DNA of 64,000 nt, taken from the NCBI GenBank assembly GCA_037576195.1, contig CM075101.1, positions 45,446,001 through 45,510,000 of the forward strand. The letters run 5' to 3'. The DNA comes from Phytoseiulus persimilis. Taxonomy: Eukaryota; Arthropoda; Arachnida; Mesostigmata; Phytoseiidae. Both the position numbers and the translations under genes were made by a program. Of this stretch, positions 35,801 to 48,500 are shown piece after piece; position 1 is the stretch's first letter, and the number at the start of each line of letters is the position of its first letter. Under the pieces are notes generated by a model that did no database searches, was not told where the DNA came from, and was given only the letters and a program-made list of their open reading frames with translations.

Positions 35801-37543
35801 CTCCGTTGAGGCTCAGCTCCAAACCTCCAAGATCTCGAAGGCTGTGCATGGTCGGATCCATGTCGCGAGTCATGTCCGCGAGTCGAGATCTCGTTTCTTC
35901 CCCAGACGGTAAGTCTGGAGGCGAACGTTGCACTGGGGAAGCAGTGTTCGAACACTCGACGGAGGTATCCCACGGTATGGCACGCATGGAGAGTGATTTT
36001 AGTTCGTCCAAACGAGAGCGGTGCTATCAAGCTCACTTAAAGCTTGTGGTCGTGGAGCACCGCTATTTGCTATTATCTTTTAATCCCCATGCAGGGCGAG
36101 GGAAAGACGAGAATGTATATTATTCTGTCGATTCCCGAGGTGCGTCACTCGAATTCCACGTGTAGGGGGCTCTCTCGGCACTAGATACGCAACCGGCGCG
36201 CTCGATCGCTGTACTGGATTCCGCGTGGTTTCCCGGTGTGTCCATTCAACGTCTGAAGCTCGAGGGGGCGAACCATGCATCCGAGCCTCGATTGCCGTCG
36301 ACCAGAGGCATGCATGGTGCCGGTGGAGATCACCGCCTTGGAGCGACTACCCGGCGGATTCCTCGATATCCCTGACCTCCTCCGCGTTATCGGTACCATG
36401 ATTGGGGCCGTTTGTTTGCTATGAGTTGAGCGGATTACAAGCGGGATTGAACACCTTCGATCGCGAGCGAGTCCTGGGAACTTGGAATCACTTCGGATGT
36501 GACACCGCGTGCGGCGACTGCGTCTCTTAAGACCCTTTCTCCACAGCGAGTTCCCGCTCTGGACGAAGAACGGCTTGAACTTTCAGAGGGGGGGAATATC
36601 GGCGTGAGGTTTACCGGAACTCCGCGCCAGCGAACAAGTCCGGTTTCCAGCAGGAACCAATAAGTCAACATCACCCGTTCCCTCATCCAGAAATCCGGCG
36701 TGAAGATTCCAAACATTTTGAATCGTATAACCCCCACTTTCCTCTCGCTTGTCCGTAGAAGTTGAAGTCCGCTCGGACGGCTCCCATTTTTGAGGCCTGC
36801 CGCAGCAGGAACTCGCGATTCCCGACGAATCAGTGCCCAACTCGCGAAGAGTCTGAGTTGTTCTGCGCAGTTAGATCCCAGCGTTCAGTTATCCCTAAAC
36901 TGCTTGTCAGGGCAATCCTCGAATGGCAGCCGTCGGTGGATTTGTGTGCGAGCTTTTCTCTATAGGCAATCGCTATGAAATTCTCTTAGTCATCAGGCGT
37001 CGTCTGAATATTCGCCGAGCGAAAATAGGTTACTCAATGCGCGCAATTCCGGTCGCAATCGGCATATCTATTCTCTGGCGCTTTCATCGTATCATTCGTT
37101 GATCATCTATGGACTCGCACAAGCCGATTGTAAACTTCCGTCTAGCGAACTTCCTGATGCCCTGCACGCTCAACAACCATTCGTTCCTCTCTCAGCCGTT
37201 CGCGAACTTCGCGAGAGTGGAGCCGTTCCCTGCTCTCTCGTCTCTGCGAAATCGCCGTTGGTCGATATCGACATGCTGTCTCGAAATGTCGAGCACGGTG
37301 TGTTGGATCTGACCGAGAGCTGATCAGATTTTTCGACCCTGGGGCGCGAGTTGTAGATGACCACACGGGCGGGAATAGTAAACAGGGTGGGGAAAGTTTC
37401 GAATTATCGAGTCAAACGCCGGCCGGTGAGGCCCCATACAGAACCCACGTCCGAAGATCAGGAATATGTGCTATCACTGGGAGCCCTCATCGTCAAATGC
37501 CTCTTACTCGCGGGTCAGATTATTATAGGAAGAACCCGTCGTG

Positions 37544-37553
37544 GCTAATAACC
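37544..37553 (+). repeat. 10-bp target-site duplication, left copy
   Basis: GCTAATAACC immediately left of the foldback element. The identical 10-mer follows its right end at 38166-38175. Confidence 0.8.
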
Positions 37554-38165
37554 AGAGTTGGGCAGATTCGAATCACTTTGATTCGAATCAAGAAACATCG
37601 AATCAAAAGTGATTCGAATCAAAAGCCGTCGAATCAGGCTGATTCGAATCACTTCGAATCAGGATCGATCATCTGATTCGAATCACACGATTCGAATCAC
37701 TCTGATTCGAATCATTTTCTGGTTCGAATCCTTACTACATGTAATCGGCTTAGTCCGGGACCAGTCTGACCATACTTTTCAAAAGCTGGAGGGGTGATTC
37801 CGAGACCAATCTGAGCATTACTTCCATACTCTGGAGGGGGTGATCCTTCAGAGTTGGAAAGTAATGCTCAGATTGGTCTCGGAATCACCCCTCCAGAGTT
37901 GGAAAGTAATGCTCAGATTGGTCTCGGAATCACCCCTCCAGAGTTGGAAAGTAATGTGCGGACAAACTGACAAACTAAGCCGATCATATACAGTAGGGAT
38001 TCGAATCAGAACATGATTCGAACCAGAAATGATTCGAATCAGAATGATTCGACTCAGAAGCTATCGAATCACGTGATTCGAATCATTTTGATTCGAATCA
38101 GGATGATTCGAATCACATCTGATCCGATCTGATTCGAATCCAATGATTCGAATCTGCCCAACTCC
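37554..38165. mobile_element. Foldback-type non-autonomous DNA element, 612 bp
   Basis: The whole element is one imperfect palindrome. The outer ends are GAGTTGGGCAGATTCGAATC (left) and its reverse complement (right). Subterminal arms hold about 17 TTCGAA cores, mostly as the self-complementary 12-mer TGATTCGAATCA. The inner arms match each other (ATCGGCTTAGT on the left, ACTAAGCCGAT on the right), and the centre is a 45-bp unit in inverted orientation around a loop of about 17 bp. There is no open reading frame. A perfect 10-bp duplication flanks it. Foldback elements and Mutator-like elements make duplications of about 9-10 bp, so one of those is the likely source, but no transposase is present to confirm this. 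It inserted recently enough to keep a perfect duplication. Confidence 0.88.
37788..37956. repeat. 45-bp units forming the hairpin core of the foldback element
   Basis: One inverted copy lies at 37788-37832. Then come direct copies at 37850-37894 and 37895-37939 and a 17-bp partial copy at 37940-37956. The two full direct copies are identical. The unit contains AGATTGGTCTCGGAATCACC. Confidence 0.88.
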
Positions 38166-38175
38166 GCTAATAACC
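38166..38175 (+). repeat. 10-bp target-site duplication, right copy
   Basis: GCTAATAACC, identical to the left copy at 37544-37553. Confidence 0.8.
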
Positions 38176-41100
38176 AACTTCGGTATAACCCACAGGTCAT
38201 ATTTTTCGTATTTGCTGAGGCTCTCCATGCGGGACGCGAAAGGAACTCCTTGACGGACGAGCGGAGAACATCACTCCTCGCCATGGCTCGCAACAAATAT
38301 CGAGGATGATGTGAAACATATGGTCCAGATCTTGGGAGTCTCATACCAAATTGGGTACGATCCTCATAGCCTCGGGTTTGCTGTTTCCCGCGTCACACTC
38401 GCTCACTCTCTCCCACAAGAGAAATACACGCATGTACATATGGTACATATATGTATGTGTATGAGGTGGAATATTCAGAATCTTGCGCAAGAAAGCTCCC
38501 AGGTCAGGAAGCGCTTCGCGGTAACGAACGGAAATTCCCAAAAACTCCGAGGTTTGCCTCCTCCACATCGAAGAGAACACAGTTCTACAGAGTTGAGACT
38601 CGTCACCCTCTTCACCGTGGCCAGAGGCTTCGATTGGAAAATTCACGATCGGCGGAGGGGAAAAAGTCAGACAGGATGTTTACGGACCTTTCTTCGGTCC
38701 GTTCCTCGGGGGGACGCTCGGCACAACGAATCAGTTCATCTCCTGAATTCTGCCGGTTCGCCGCGTGTTCGAGCTTCTGCTGTGGTAGGAAGTCAGCAGG
38801 AAAGGATCAGGAGAAAACTAGATTTAGTTGAAATACCAGACGCAGTCCTGAATCAGAAGCGTCTCGAAGCTATAGCTGGATGAACCAATGTCACGCCACA
38901 TCATTCCGACTGTAACGACTAGGGAAATAAAGCATTCGATAGTCGTGTGAGGATGCGGAGGCGGTCCTGTAGCCTCGAATGTTGCGCAGATTCGATGACT
39001 TCACGGAGTGTTGTTGGTGCCCAACGGCTGCAGGGATTAAATTCTCTGGCTACCGCGAGCTCGCGAGTCCTAAAGGTCACGTTATCGGTTCCAATCGAAC
39101 TGAACACCGACATGACGGTGTTCCGAAACACGTGTTGATGGCAATGCTATTAGCTCATGTGGCTTGCCGTTGAGGTTTCAACGGCTGAATCACCAAAAAC
39201 CTCACTGGGGCCCTGGATCTCAGAGCGACGAATGCAAGCGGCCGGAACGAGGGCGGGAAAACCTGTGACAATGTTTCACTGGGTCGCCGAGAACCTTGAA
39301 GGATCTTGATGGTCTCTCGTACGGGGTAATGCGAGATTAAATCACTGTCAAAAGTCCAGATAGCCGTGGGTAATGCAATAACAGACGAAGTCAACTTTGG
39401 GTCGCGCCAAACTGCAAGTCATCGACTCTAACTAGAGGTGGTTTATCGAAACGATTTTCGCATGCGAAGAGCCGGAACTAGTCAGCCGCTGGACATCGGG
39501 CTGGAGCGAATCCAGTGCCGAGCCATCGGGAGAACGACAGGTCTCGAAGCTCAGTTTGTGAACTGGAAAGTCATGGAATACATCTGGTACCACAACGAGC
39601 CCATTGGAGGAGTCCGCTACTGACGATTCGGATGGATTTCAATGCGTGAAATAACGCTCAATTCCCCGGGATACCTTTGCAACCGCTGAGGTGATAAATT
39701 TCCACTGATCGTTCAAAGTCGGCCACGCGACCGCCGTGTGTCTCGACCAAGAGACACGTTTTCGGCTTCGGTCCATAAAGCTCGCTTTTCATTTGAATGA
39801 AGTTGTTCGTCTTCTTTCACCCCTTTTCACTTCAACCCTTGAAACGTGATGTCACATCGCGTGAGCCGGTCGACTGACGCTCCGTTGGACTTATGAACGG
39901 ACCGCCTCACCCGAGAATACTTGAGCATCTCACAAAATTGGGAAGCGGTGATCTATTTGAGGGAATATGTCGACAGAAGTTTTCAGGCGGGGCAAAACCT
40001 GGGAGAACCCCGCTTATCGAAGAGGTCAACGGAATCAAGAGAAACAGGGGGCAGGACGATTCTGCCTTTCCCGGAGCCTTCCCTCGAATCAGGGAAGGCT
40101 CCCGAGAAGGAAGAAGGTTGACATTTTGACTCCGTGAAAACCGCGGAGGCCTTCGGTTGATGGGACTTGATCATGGTTTCTAGAGTCGAGCCATTTAAGA
40201 GCCTGGTTCCGTTGAATTGGTGGCTTCGAACGCCCGCGGAACTCTGGGAGAGGCGATCGCTCATCATCATCGATTCCGAATCCTCTCCAACATTTTCCTG
40301 CCGCACGGAGCCGATCGATTTCGATCCAGCTCGAGATCGAGAACCAGAACAAAACGATCCGGAACATACTCGCTTCGTACTGCGAAACAATCGACGAGAG
40401 AAGTTGTTCCGTGCCACGGTATGTATTCTCTTTGCTCAAACTGACGAGACTGATCATTCGCACCTCTCCACCAAGATTCACTGTGCGAGAAGCTTTCAGG
40501 ACGTAGAAACACCGTTGGACTCCAGAACATATCGTGGCTTCAAGATCTCCGAGGACGGTCCGGACGCAACTCAAACGGCTGAAAAACCCCGATTTTCTTG
40601 CCCTAGGCGGCGTTCTCCGCGTTCCGGAAGTTGCGGACACCCCCAACGTTGGCTTCAATGTAACGAAGCAACATTCGCGCTCGCTTTCTCTCAAGTTCCC
40701 GAATGCGTTCCACGGCGGAAGATTAGTAAGCAACTGACCATTTTGGAGTGAATTTGAGGAAACCGTGTGAGCCGGTTGGAATTCGCTGTCGGCGAGACGC
40801 GCGTTTCACAATCAATCAAGATGAAGGGATGAGTTTGGTTCGAATTTGCATTATTCGCAAAATAAGGAAGCTCAGCGGCCGATGTCAGTTCAAGGCGAGC
40901 GGTTTGGCGTTCGGCGGCTCGATCGTTGTTTGCGAACGTTGGAAATCTTGTGCCGCCCACAATGTTCGGAATTCTGGCGAACAAACTGGTGATCCGACTG
41001 TGAGCGCCCTATGGAAACTCAAACTTCTGTTCAGCATCCGCTCATCGTCTGCTTCTGCTTTCAGAGAACCACGAGGCCGATTTCTGCAAGCTGCTGCTCC

Positions 41101-43013
41101 AACCACAATCTATCAGATTCGTTTGCAGCTGTCATCGAATTCACGAACTGAGTCCCGAGCGGGGCTCTGAACGGTAACGAGTGGGCGTTGCACGAGATCA
41201 AACTCTAACTAATGTCTTTCTGGGAAACGGAAACAGGGAGACCAATATGTTTACCACAGCAGCTCGTTTCCCTGCGGTTATTCATAGGCACAAGAGATAC
41301 CGATCCCGATTTTCGTCTCCTCCCAACGGTTGACCGCTATTGTTCTGTCAAGCTACCAGTTCGAGCTACGAGGGGTTTTCCTCCGCGGATGGCGCGGCTT
41401 CGCGAATCATAGCTGTCCGGAAACTCTTCGAACGTGTTGGTACGTGGAGCGGTCGATCAACAACTCACAACCAACTTGTCTCCGAGCGGTGTCCTCGCCA
41501 TAGGTATTGATATCGTCGCATTCAAATGTAAGGCAGACCTGTTTGCGTTTATTCAGATTCGAATTCACGTCAGCACGTGTTCCAGCAGGCTTGAGAATGC
41601 TTCCTCTTGAGACACGTAGTTTATTCCGACCGATGGGAAATGCACAATCTGGTTGGACCAGTTTCTCACGAGATTCGTTTCCGCTCACAGCACCTGAGCA
41701 ATAGGACACATTCCTCGCGGATACGGAACGAATAGGATATCCTTTCTACTGGGGTTCACGTATTTTGTGTGACTCCGGATTCGAGAGGTGATTCCCGGGT
41801 TCAAGCTCCGGCTCCGCACCGGCATGACAGGCGAGATCGACCTCCGCTCATGAGACGGAAAATGGGGCTCGCATGCTGTAGGAAAATGCTCTGACAGCTC
41901 GCGCCTCGAAAATCGACTTGCTTCCGGCCCTGACAGTTGTAGAGGCTCTGAGGGGGCTGGGACGCACATTGATTGTGTTGAACGATTTGATTCTTGTCAG
42001 TCGATGTCATTCTACGGTCTGCCTCCGATTGATACAATGTGATTATTTCCGAAGCTCAATCCACATCGCGTGACCCACCTCGTGGCTCAACGAGCGAATC
42101 GGCTTTTCTAAACGCTCTTATCGAGGAGAGGCATCAAGCGCTCTTGATCGCTCATTGACAGCCAGGGTACATTCCCTAGGATCAGGATCCAGTTGCTAAC
42201 ACAGGTGAATCAGGAGCACAGGAACCGATAGAATTTCTGGAATCCTTTAAGCCCACGTCGACATTGGGACGATAATAGTTGCAAACGTCGAACGAGTTTT
42301 TTTTTGTCGAACCTCAGTCGTGTTTCCTCGAATCAAAAGTCACTAAGCCGCTGAGCTGACTCAACAACCAACTCTCCACGCCCGAGAGTCAACCCCCATT
42401 TGGGGAATGTGCAGCAATTGTTCGTTGCTATTCACACGTCGTGGGGAGGCTCAAACCAAGCTCGCGGATCCGAGAGCAGAAAGCTGAACCCGGTCTTCCT
42501 CGCCCTCGGGATGCTAGATACCGTTGTCATGTGTCACGTTGCTCTCTGAGAGTCACTTATGAGAAGACAGCGCTCTGGATTCCCACTCCTGAGGGAACGC
42601 AGAAGGAGTTTGAGCTGTGGAGACCCGATCGGGGAGAGAGAATTCCAACTGCTCGTCCAGCAGTTCGAACTCGAAGAGCATGATCGAATCCGATCCTGTG
42701 AGAACTCTCACTCCCTAACAGAGGTCAGCTCGGAAGACTTGCTGTCGTTGTCGGCTTCCAGCTGTCGCATATCGAGGGCTTGGGACAGCGATTGCGACAC
42801 CGAAGTCGCTCGCGAAAGATTGGATCCGAGCATCCGATTGAGTTCGACGATCAGGGCTCTGAGTAAAAAAGAGCGCTTGAAAGTCATTCCTGAGGCGGTC
42901 CAACTTTAGAAGGTGGAAGTCTGGTGCATGGCTCAGGCTCCGTTTTATCGGTGTCCCATCACATTCTGGCTCAATCGAACCAATTCAATTCGAAAACTCA
43001 AACGACGCGGATG

Positions 43014-43032
43014 CCCCCCCCCCCCTCCCCCC
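43014..43032. repeat. C-tract (C12-T-C6)
   Basis: Twelve consecutive C, one T, six C. A low-complexity run, possibly prone to slippage or G-quadruplex formation on the other strand. Confidence 0.85.
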
Positions 43033-46000
43033 GGATACTTTGACACAACTCCAAGTCGTGAACGATGCGCTGAAGATTGGGACTCACCCTTTGATGCGGG
43101 CGAAATGCTTGCTCTCAAAATGGTGAGACTCGTTCTCCGCGTAGCGGAACGAGTTAGAGAACAACTCCTCGTAGTCTTTCTGTATCATCGTCTGCCTCTT
43201 CTGTCAGGTTATCATCATGCATTCGATGAGCACAAGTTTCACAAAATCCACCGAGCGCCCGGAGAACCTACAAGCGAGGCTCGAGAACCCATTATGCGCT
43301 TGCGTGCGGTGCACGGCTCCTCCGTGCGGGAACGGCCGTGCAGACGGAAAACAAGTTATGTCGTTGATAAATAGGTATGATGGTGATGATAGCTCCGATT
43401 GTCGTGAGGCCACAAACGAAGACTCCTGCGCGGAGGACAATCAATCAGCGGTGAACGCGGATCAGTGGTGTAGCACAGACAGATTGACACGGTTAGCGCT
43501 CCGACCCGGTTCAGAGACGGATCGCCGAGCGGGCGGGCAAGCACTCACAAAGCGGACGGTACACACGACGGCGCGCGCGCGCCTCTTCGTCGTTCAGAAC
43601 TTTCTCTGGAAGCGTTTCTTGCGCGATGCTTCTTCCAGCCGCCGTCGAAAAATTCTTTCCACTTTTAAAATGGTCCCTCCTACCACAGACCACCGCTGCA
43701 GCCGTGGCAGCTTCGGATACGCCATGGCGGGATGCAGCAGAAGGCAGAGCAAGTGTGAATCGCCCAATAATGAGCTGCTATTCCCATCAATCCAGCACTC
43801 CGAGAAGCTCGGGAGGCGCTCTCCGACTGCCATAAATTCATTTCACGACGGAGCATTCCTTTGCGGTTCGCTCCATTCAAAACCGCGTCCCATGTCCTCC
43901 GATATGCTGGGCTATGGCTCCACCGCGATTCTCTGCCGCCAGCAGGAAGACGATCCAGGAACAGTTTTCCTCGGGGATCACTGATATCCCATGGATCCAA
44001 TATGATCACACACGTAGTGCTTGAACTGATTGACCCGCCCCACGTGAGTCAAGATGGGAACCACAGGATTGAGGCCTTATCCACAGTACATTGGAACTCG
44101 AATTTCGGAATCGGATTTCGACCCGGATCAAAAAAGTCGGAATCATGTTCCCGTTCGAAGATCTCAATGAGACCCATCAGGGGAACAGTTCTATCGCCAT
44201 GGAGACTGTCCTTGGCGGCGGAAATTGACGGGTGCATACTCGTTCCGGGACACGTCGCGAGGTTTCAAACGGATCCTCACAGTGCTTAGGTTTTGCTTCT
44301 GGGGCGCCATCTGCCAAGCAAAAACATGGGGTCTACGAGACACGCAAGCAGAGAAATCAGTACTCCCGCACGATGATCTGAGACTGTGCTCGCGTGGAGG
44401 GGGGACCTGAATCAAGAATTCTCGATTGCAGACGTTGCATTAAAGCTTCCTTATCGATAGACTACTCGGATGCTTGATTCTCCTACAGATCCCTCTACAC
44501 CACATGTTCTTCTCTGACAATCGTCGCACCTCCATGTACCGGGTCGGAGCGCTTTTTCCAGTTTTCAGAGGAGCGAACGCATTAGGATCCGATACAGCTA
44601 TAGAAACAGGTGCTGCCTTTCGTTCGCTACGGTGTGGTGCGCAATAATGAGAGCGCAGATATAATTAGACGATACTCATATTATGTGCCGCTTCTAGCGT
44701 GCTGGTGCTTTCTTGCTTGCGGGAGCCTAGCGCGCCCTCGCCAGCGTTAGCGCCACCCAGTCGGCCGTCAAGGATTTCACGTTCCCACCAATCGGGGCAA
44801 ATCAACAAGGCTGTAGCATTTCACACGAGTGCGAACGCTCTTGCGGGGCGACAATCCGATCAACCGCCCTCCTGAGAGATGCATTAGCTGTTCTCGAGCT
44901 TAAGTTCATTGCGAACCAATTGATCTCGTCGTCAGTGCGAGGATTTCAGAAGCTCATTTGTTCGATATGAACCGTTCCGTCCTTCTTCGAAGCTGAGAGG
45001 TTCCCCAGAGTTCTCGCTCACTGAATAGATTTCCCAGTCGGAAGAAACATTAGTTACGCGAAAAATCGGGATGATCCATCAATCGAATTCAGTTCGTGAC
45101 GCTCGTAAGCGCTGTTCCGTTTTCCATCGATACACTTCCCCTGATACTTCGACTTCTTCATACAGATCCGAGATATCAGGAAGAAAGTCAAAAGTATAAC
45201 AGCTGCTCGAGGAGTCAGCGAGCGTGCAGCAACCACGAATTCATTTTCATGTTGATGTCGTCGGGATCCTTCTTCGTTTTACATGGGACGCCGTGCCGGG
45301 TACTACCGCCCTCCGCTGCGAAACTTTCCTGAGAATGGCTCGCTTAGTAATCTCAGCGGGATGGCCCGCTTTTCCAGTGTGGTCTCAATCTCGTCCAGAT
45401 ATTCTCCAAAAACGAGGTGACTCCCTCCACTCGAGTCTTGAATGAGGACAGCTTGCTCCATCGCTGCAGAAATATTTCTGGGAAGGAACCGCGCATCGCA
45501 GCCGAAATCCGATGGAATCACAGGGGGCCCTCACAGCCGACTATGGAAAGCACCTCTGATGGCTGAGTCTCTACAACATCCCCACGAGAATTAGCCTCGA
45601 AGACGATGTTTGTGATTCCGGGCCCGGTAGGACATCTCTAGAGAACAGGTATTCGACTTCGACGATGATTATTAATCATTATTGGATCAAGGTTTCAAAT
45701 ATTAATCATGCTTTATGCTCTATCTAACACAACATTGCCCAACAACGATCCTGTGACCCGTTCTGAGGCCGGGGGACAGCGACCGAAGGGGCGAAACAGC
45801 GGAACAGTTGAAGTGTAGACGGTCTCTTCGGACGAACGATAAACGTTCAACCACACCAGCAAGCAACTTCATCCTTTACACGACCCAGACAGTCTAAAGG
45901 TCTCATGCTTGTACCTCGTTTGGGCTCCAGGTCGCATATCCCCCATATCGTTCCTTACTCTCGCTTTTCGGAGGATCGGACGGTGTGCCGTTCCGTCAAG

Positions 46001-48429
46001 CTCCGAGTGCGTCCACTTCTCGTTACTTAAACTTCCCCGATTCAGACCCCCAGTGATTGGCCTCATCGTCACGGACTCATGTGTTTTCTCAACAAACGCC
46101 ATCCATGGCTTGATCGGGACGACGCGACGGCCTCTGACTGTGTGATACCCGACGCCTTGCTTTCCCACCGAAAGATCCGTTTCTGGTTGAATTCGTCTTC
46201 GAGAAGAGCGTCTTTCCTCCTCAGCTATTTTTTCGTTTTGCCCTGCGGTGCGAATGTCCATGCGCGTTCCCCGGTGCTGAACTTCCACCCATGATCGTCG
46301 TCAAGCGCTGTCAACATCAAGAGATGATAGAAGCTGAGGGACACTTCATGCCATTTCAAATTTAGCGGGCGCGTCCCAATCAGTTGAAGTTCGGTTGTCG
46401 TCCGGCTGGCGCTCGGGACGGCCCGTAGAGCTGGTTCGGATGGATTCTTCTGTCAACCAAACGACCTTCGATGGCTTTGCTTAGAAGCGTTACGAGGAAG
46501 TTCATCCTCTCTCGACGACGCTCGCTTCAGCGTCGGCGCGAGGGTGAAGGTCTTCATGCTTCGCATGGAACTCATTCTAGAAAGGAGATTCGACTTCTGG
46601 CCAGAGTGTGTTACCGAACTCCAGAGAAGAGGGTTTTTCCGACGTCCGAGCCAAAGCGACCGATTATGGGACAGTTAGGTTTCAATTCCAAAGCTACAAG
46701 TAGTTCCGGAGTCGTTGACGAGAAAAAGTGTCCAGCTCCCTCTCGCCCGATCACCAGAAGAGGAATTTCTCGGCCGGGTCGTGGCGGCCAACTCCGGCTC
46801 TGGCGACTCGATTGACCGGTCAGCTAAACCGCTCGGGCATCTCGATCTTTCGCAAAGGCGACCATCTTCCCGCGTACGCGCGCGCGTCGCTCCGCAAGAG
46901 GTTAAGGGCAGCGAAAAGATGGAACACTGGAGTTTTCGTGGTGAATAGGCAGGTTTGGACAAACAGACACATCCTTTTAACACGATTTTTATTGCTTCCG
47001 TTGCCTGGTCATTTATCATGAGCCCGACGGCGCAAGGCTTCTTCGCTTGGAACTCTTTCCTTGTCTCGTTTCTTTCTCCGTGGTTATTCATTCACTGCGA
47101 TTGGGATCGGCTGTCAATGCCGTTGACGGTGGCTTTGCCATCCGCGGGTGGTACTGGCTATGAATTTGCGATAGTTTTAGGAGGAAGCCTTCGAATCACT
47201 GTTTGTCTTAGGGAATCGTTCTGCATCTAGTGTTGGGCCATCTCGCTCTGTGATCGGGTCGATGAAACGAGAGATATCATACTTATCGTAACGGCTCTGG
47301 ATCGTTTCGGCCTGCCTAGCAGCGATCAGCTACAAGGAAACAATGACGACGCGAAGAAATCTAATTAGAAGTCACGCGTTTAATCGTCCGCGGCTGCGTC
47401 CGTTTTGAGGCGCTTCTTCGTGAGGCGTTCATCTCTCCGATCGACCGTTCAATCGAGGGTGCTTCGCCGAAACTTTTGCTGATTGAGACTTAGCCATCGC
47501 CAGAGCGGGACCGCCATTGAGAGAAGAGTGGAGCGCTCCTCGCATCTGCGCTGTGCAATGCGCGGATTTCGGTTGCATCCAGCTGGTGGTCAAGCTCTTC
47601 TCCGATATCAACAGCGCGGGGAAGCCACGATTACACTCCGAGATCGATTCTCCCGTCACCGACTCATCGGGACAGCCAAACTTCTCCCGGCTTGCAGGGG
47701 CTTCGATCTGAATTTTTCTGCCCGGTCCTGCCCCGTTCTTTGGATGGGGAGCATCAGAGGCGTTCGCACGGATCATAAGGCAGAAATCATTGTTTCGTGA
47801 CGAAATCGGTACGTGTCAAGTCTCCCCCTGGTTGGGACTTGTCGTATCTCGATGTTATCCGAAGACAAACCACAGTGTTCCGTGTCAATCGCTCACTGGC
47901 TGATCATTCTGCCTCGCTTCGGTTGTCACAGCTGGATATTTGTGTACGCTCCGTTCAGAGAACTTCGGTATGCCTATTCATCTATCGCTGTTGCTGCAAT
48001 TAATCTCTCTTTCTGTGAACGGCTCCTACCAGCACCCTCAGTCATTCATTGATTCGCTATACTTCTCGTTCCCCGTTCATACATATTTATGGGAAACTGT
48101 CGGAGAATGGGGCCAGGAATCGACAAGCTGGACAGCTGTTTCAATTTAGATCGGTCGGAAGGGTTCACAAGAAATCGTTCCGATCGGAGACTTCGCAAGG
48201 CCAACTTTTCCCCGTTGGAAGAGTGAGCGTCCGAACCTCAAATGACCAGGAGGGGCCCGAATGCGGGGTATTCCATGTCTATCGACCTCGGGTCCCGCTG
48301 CTTGTAGCCGCTCTCTCGCACACGAGGAATCCGCAGTTGAGACAGGGCTCGGATAGTCCGAGAAACTCTTGAATGCATTTATTCAATTCCACTGCAAAAA
48401 GATACACCGCGCCTGTCCAACGGTGTCCG

Positions 48430-48500
48430 TCAAAAAATCAGTCAGATGCTCAGTCAGTCTATCAGGCAGTCTTTCAATCAGACAGCCAGTCAGTCAGAAG
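48430..48500. repeat. Degenerate CAGT/CAGA-rich simple repeat
   Basis: The words CAGT, CAGTCAGT and CAGAC recur irregularly over about 70 bp; an imperfect tetranucleotide microsatellite. Confidence 0.6.

Larger units (their letters stand above)
22068..37543. other. Long gene-poor stretch upstream of the bZIP gene
   Basis: About 15.5 kb with no gene I can support. Open frames of 120-190 codons occur (for example minus 25411-25923, plus 26712-27287, minus 27866-28378), but none has a recognisable domain, and opposite-strand frames are often equally open, as expected at this GC content. It must contain the missing 5' exon or exons, and probably the promoter, of the bZIP gene. It holds small repeats at 25154-25168 and 26799-26834. 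Confidence 0.45.

Noticed and set aside
37721..37731. Possible tRNA gene suggested by a perfect B box
   Set aside because: No A box, no acceptor stem and no cloverleaf can be folded. The word belongs to the TTCGAA array of the foldback element.
43217..43984. 255-codon plus-strand frame, the longest unassigned one
   Set aside because: Includes a GC dinucleotide run and low-complexity sequence. The minus strand is also open over parts of it, splice-based models on either strand gave stops or incoherent peptides, and no family is recognisable.
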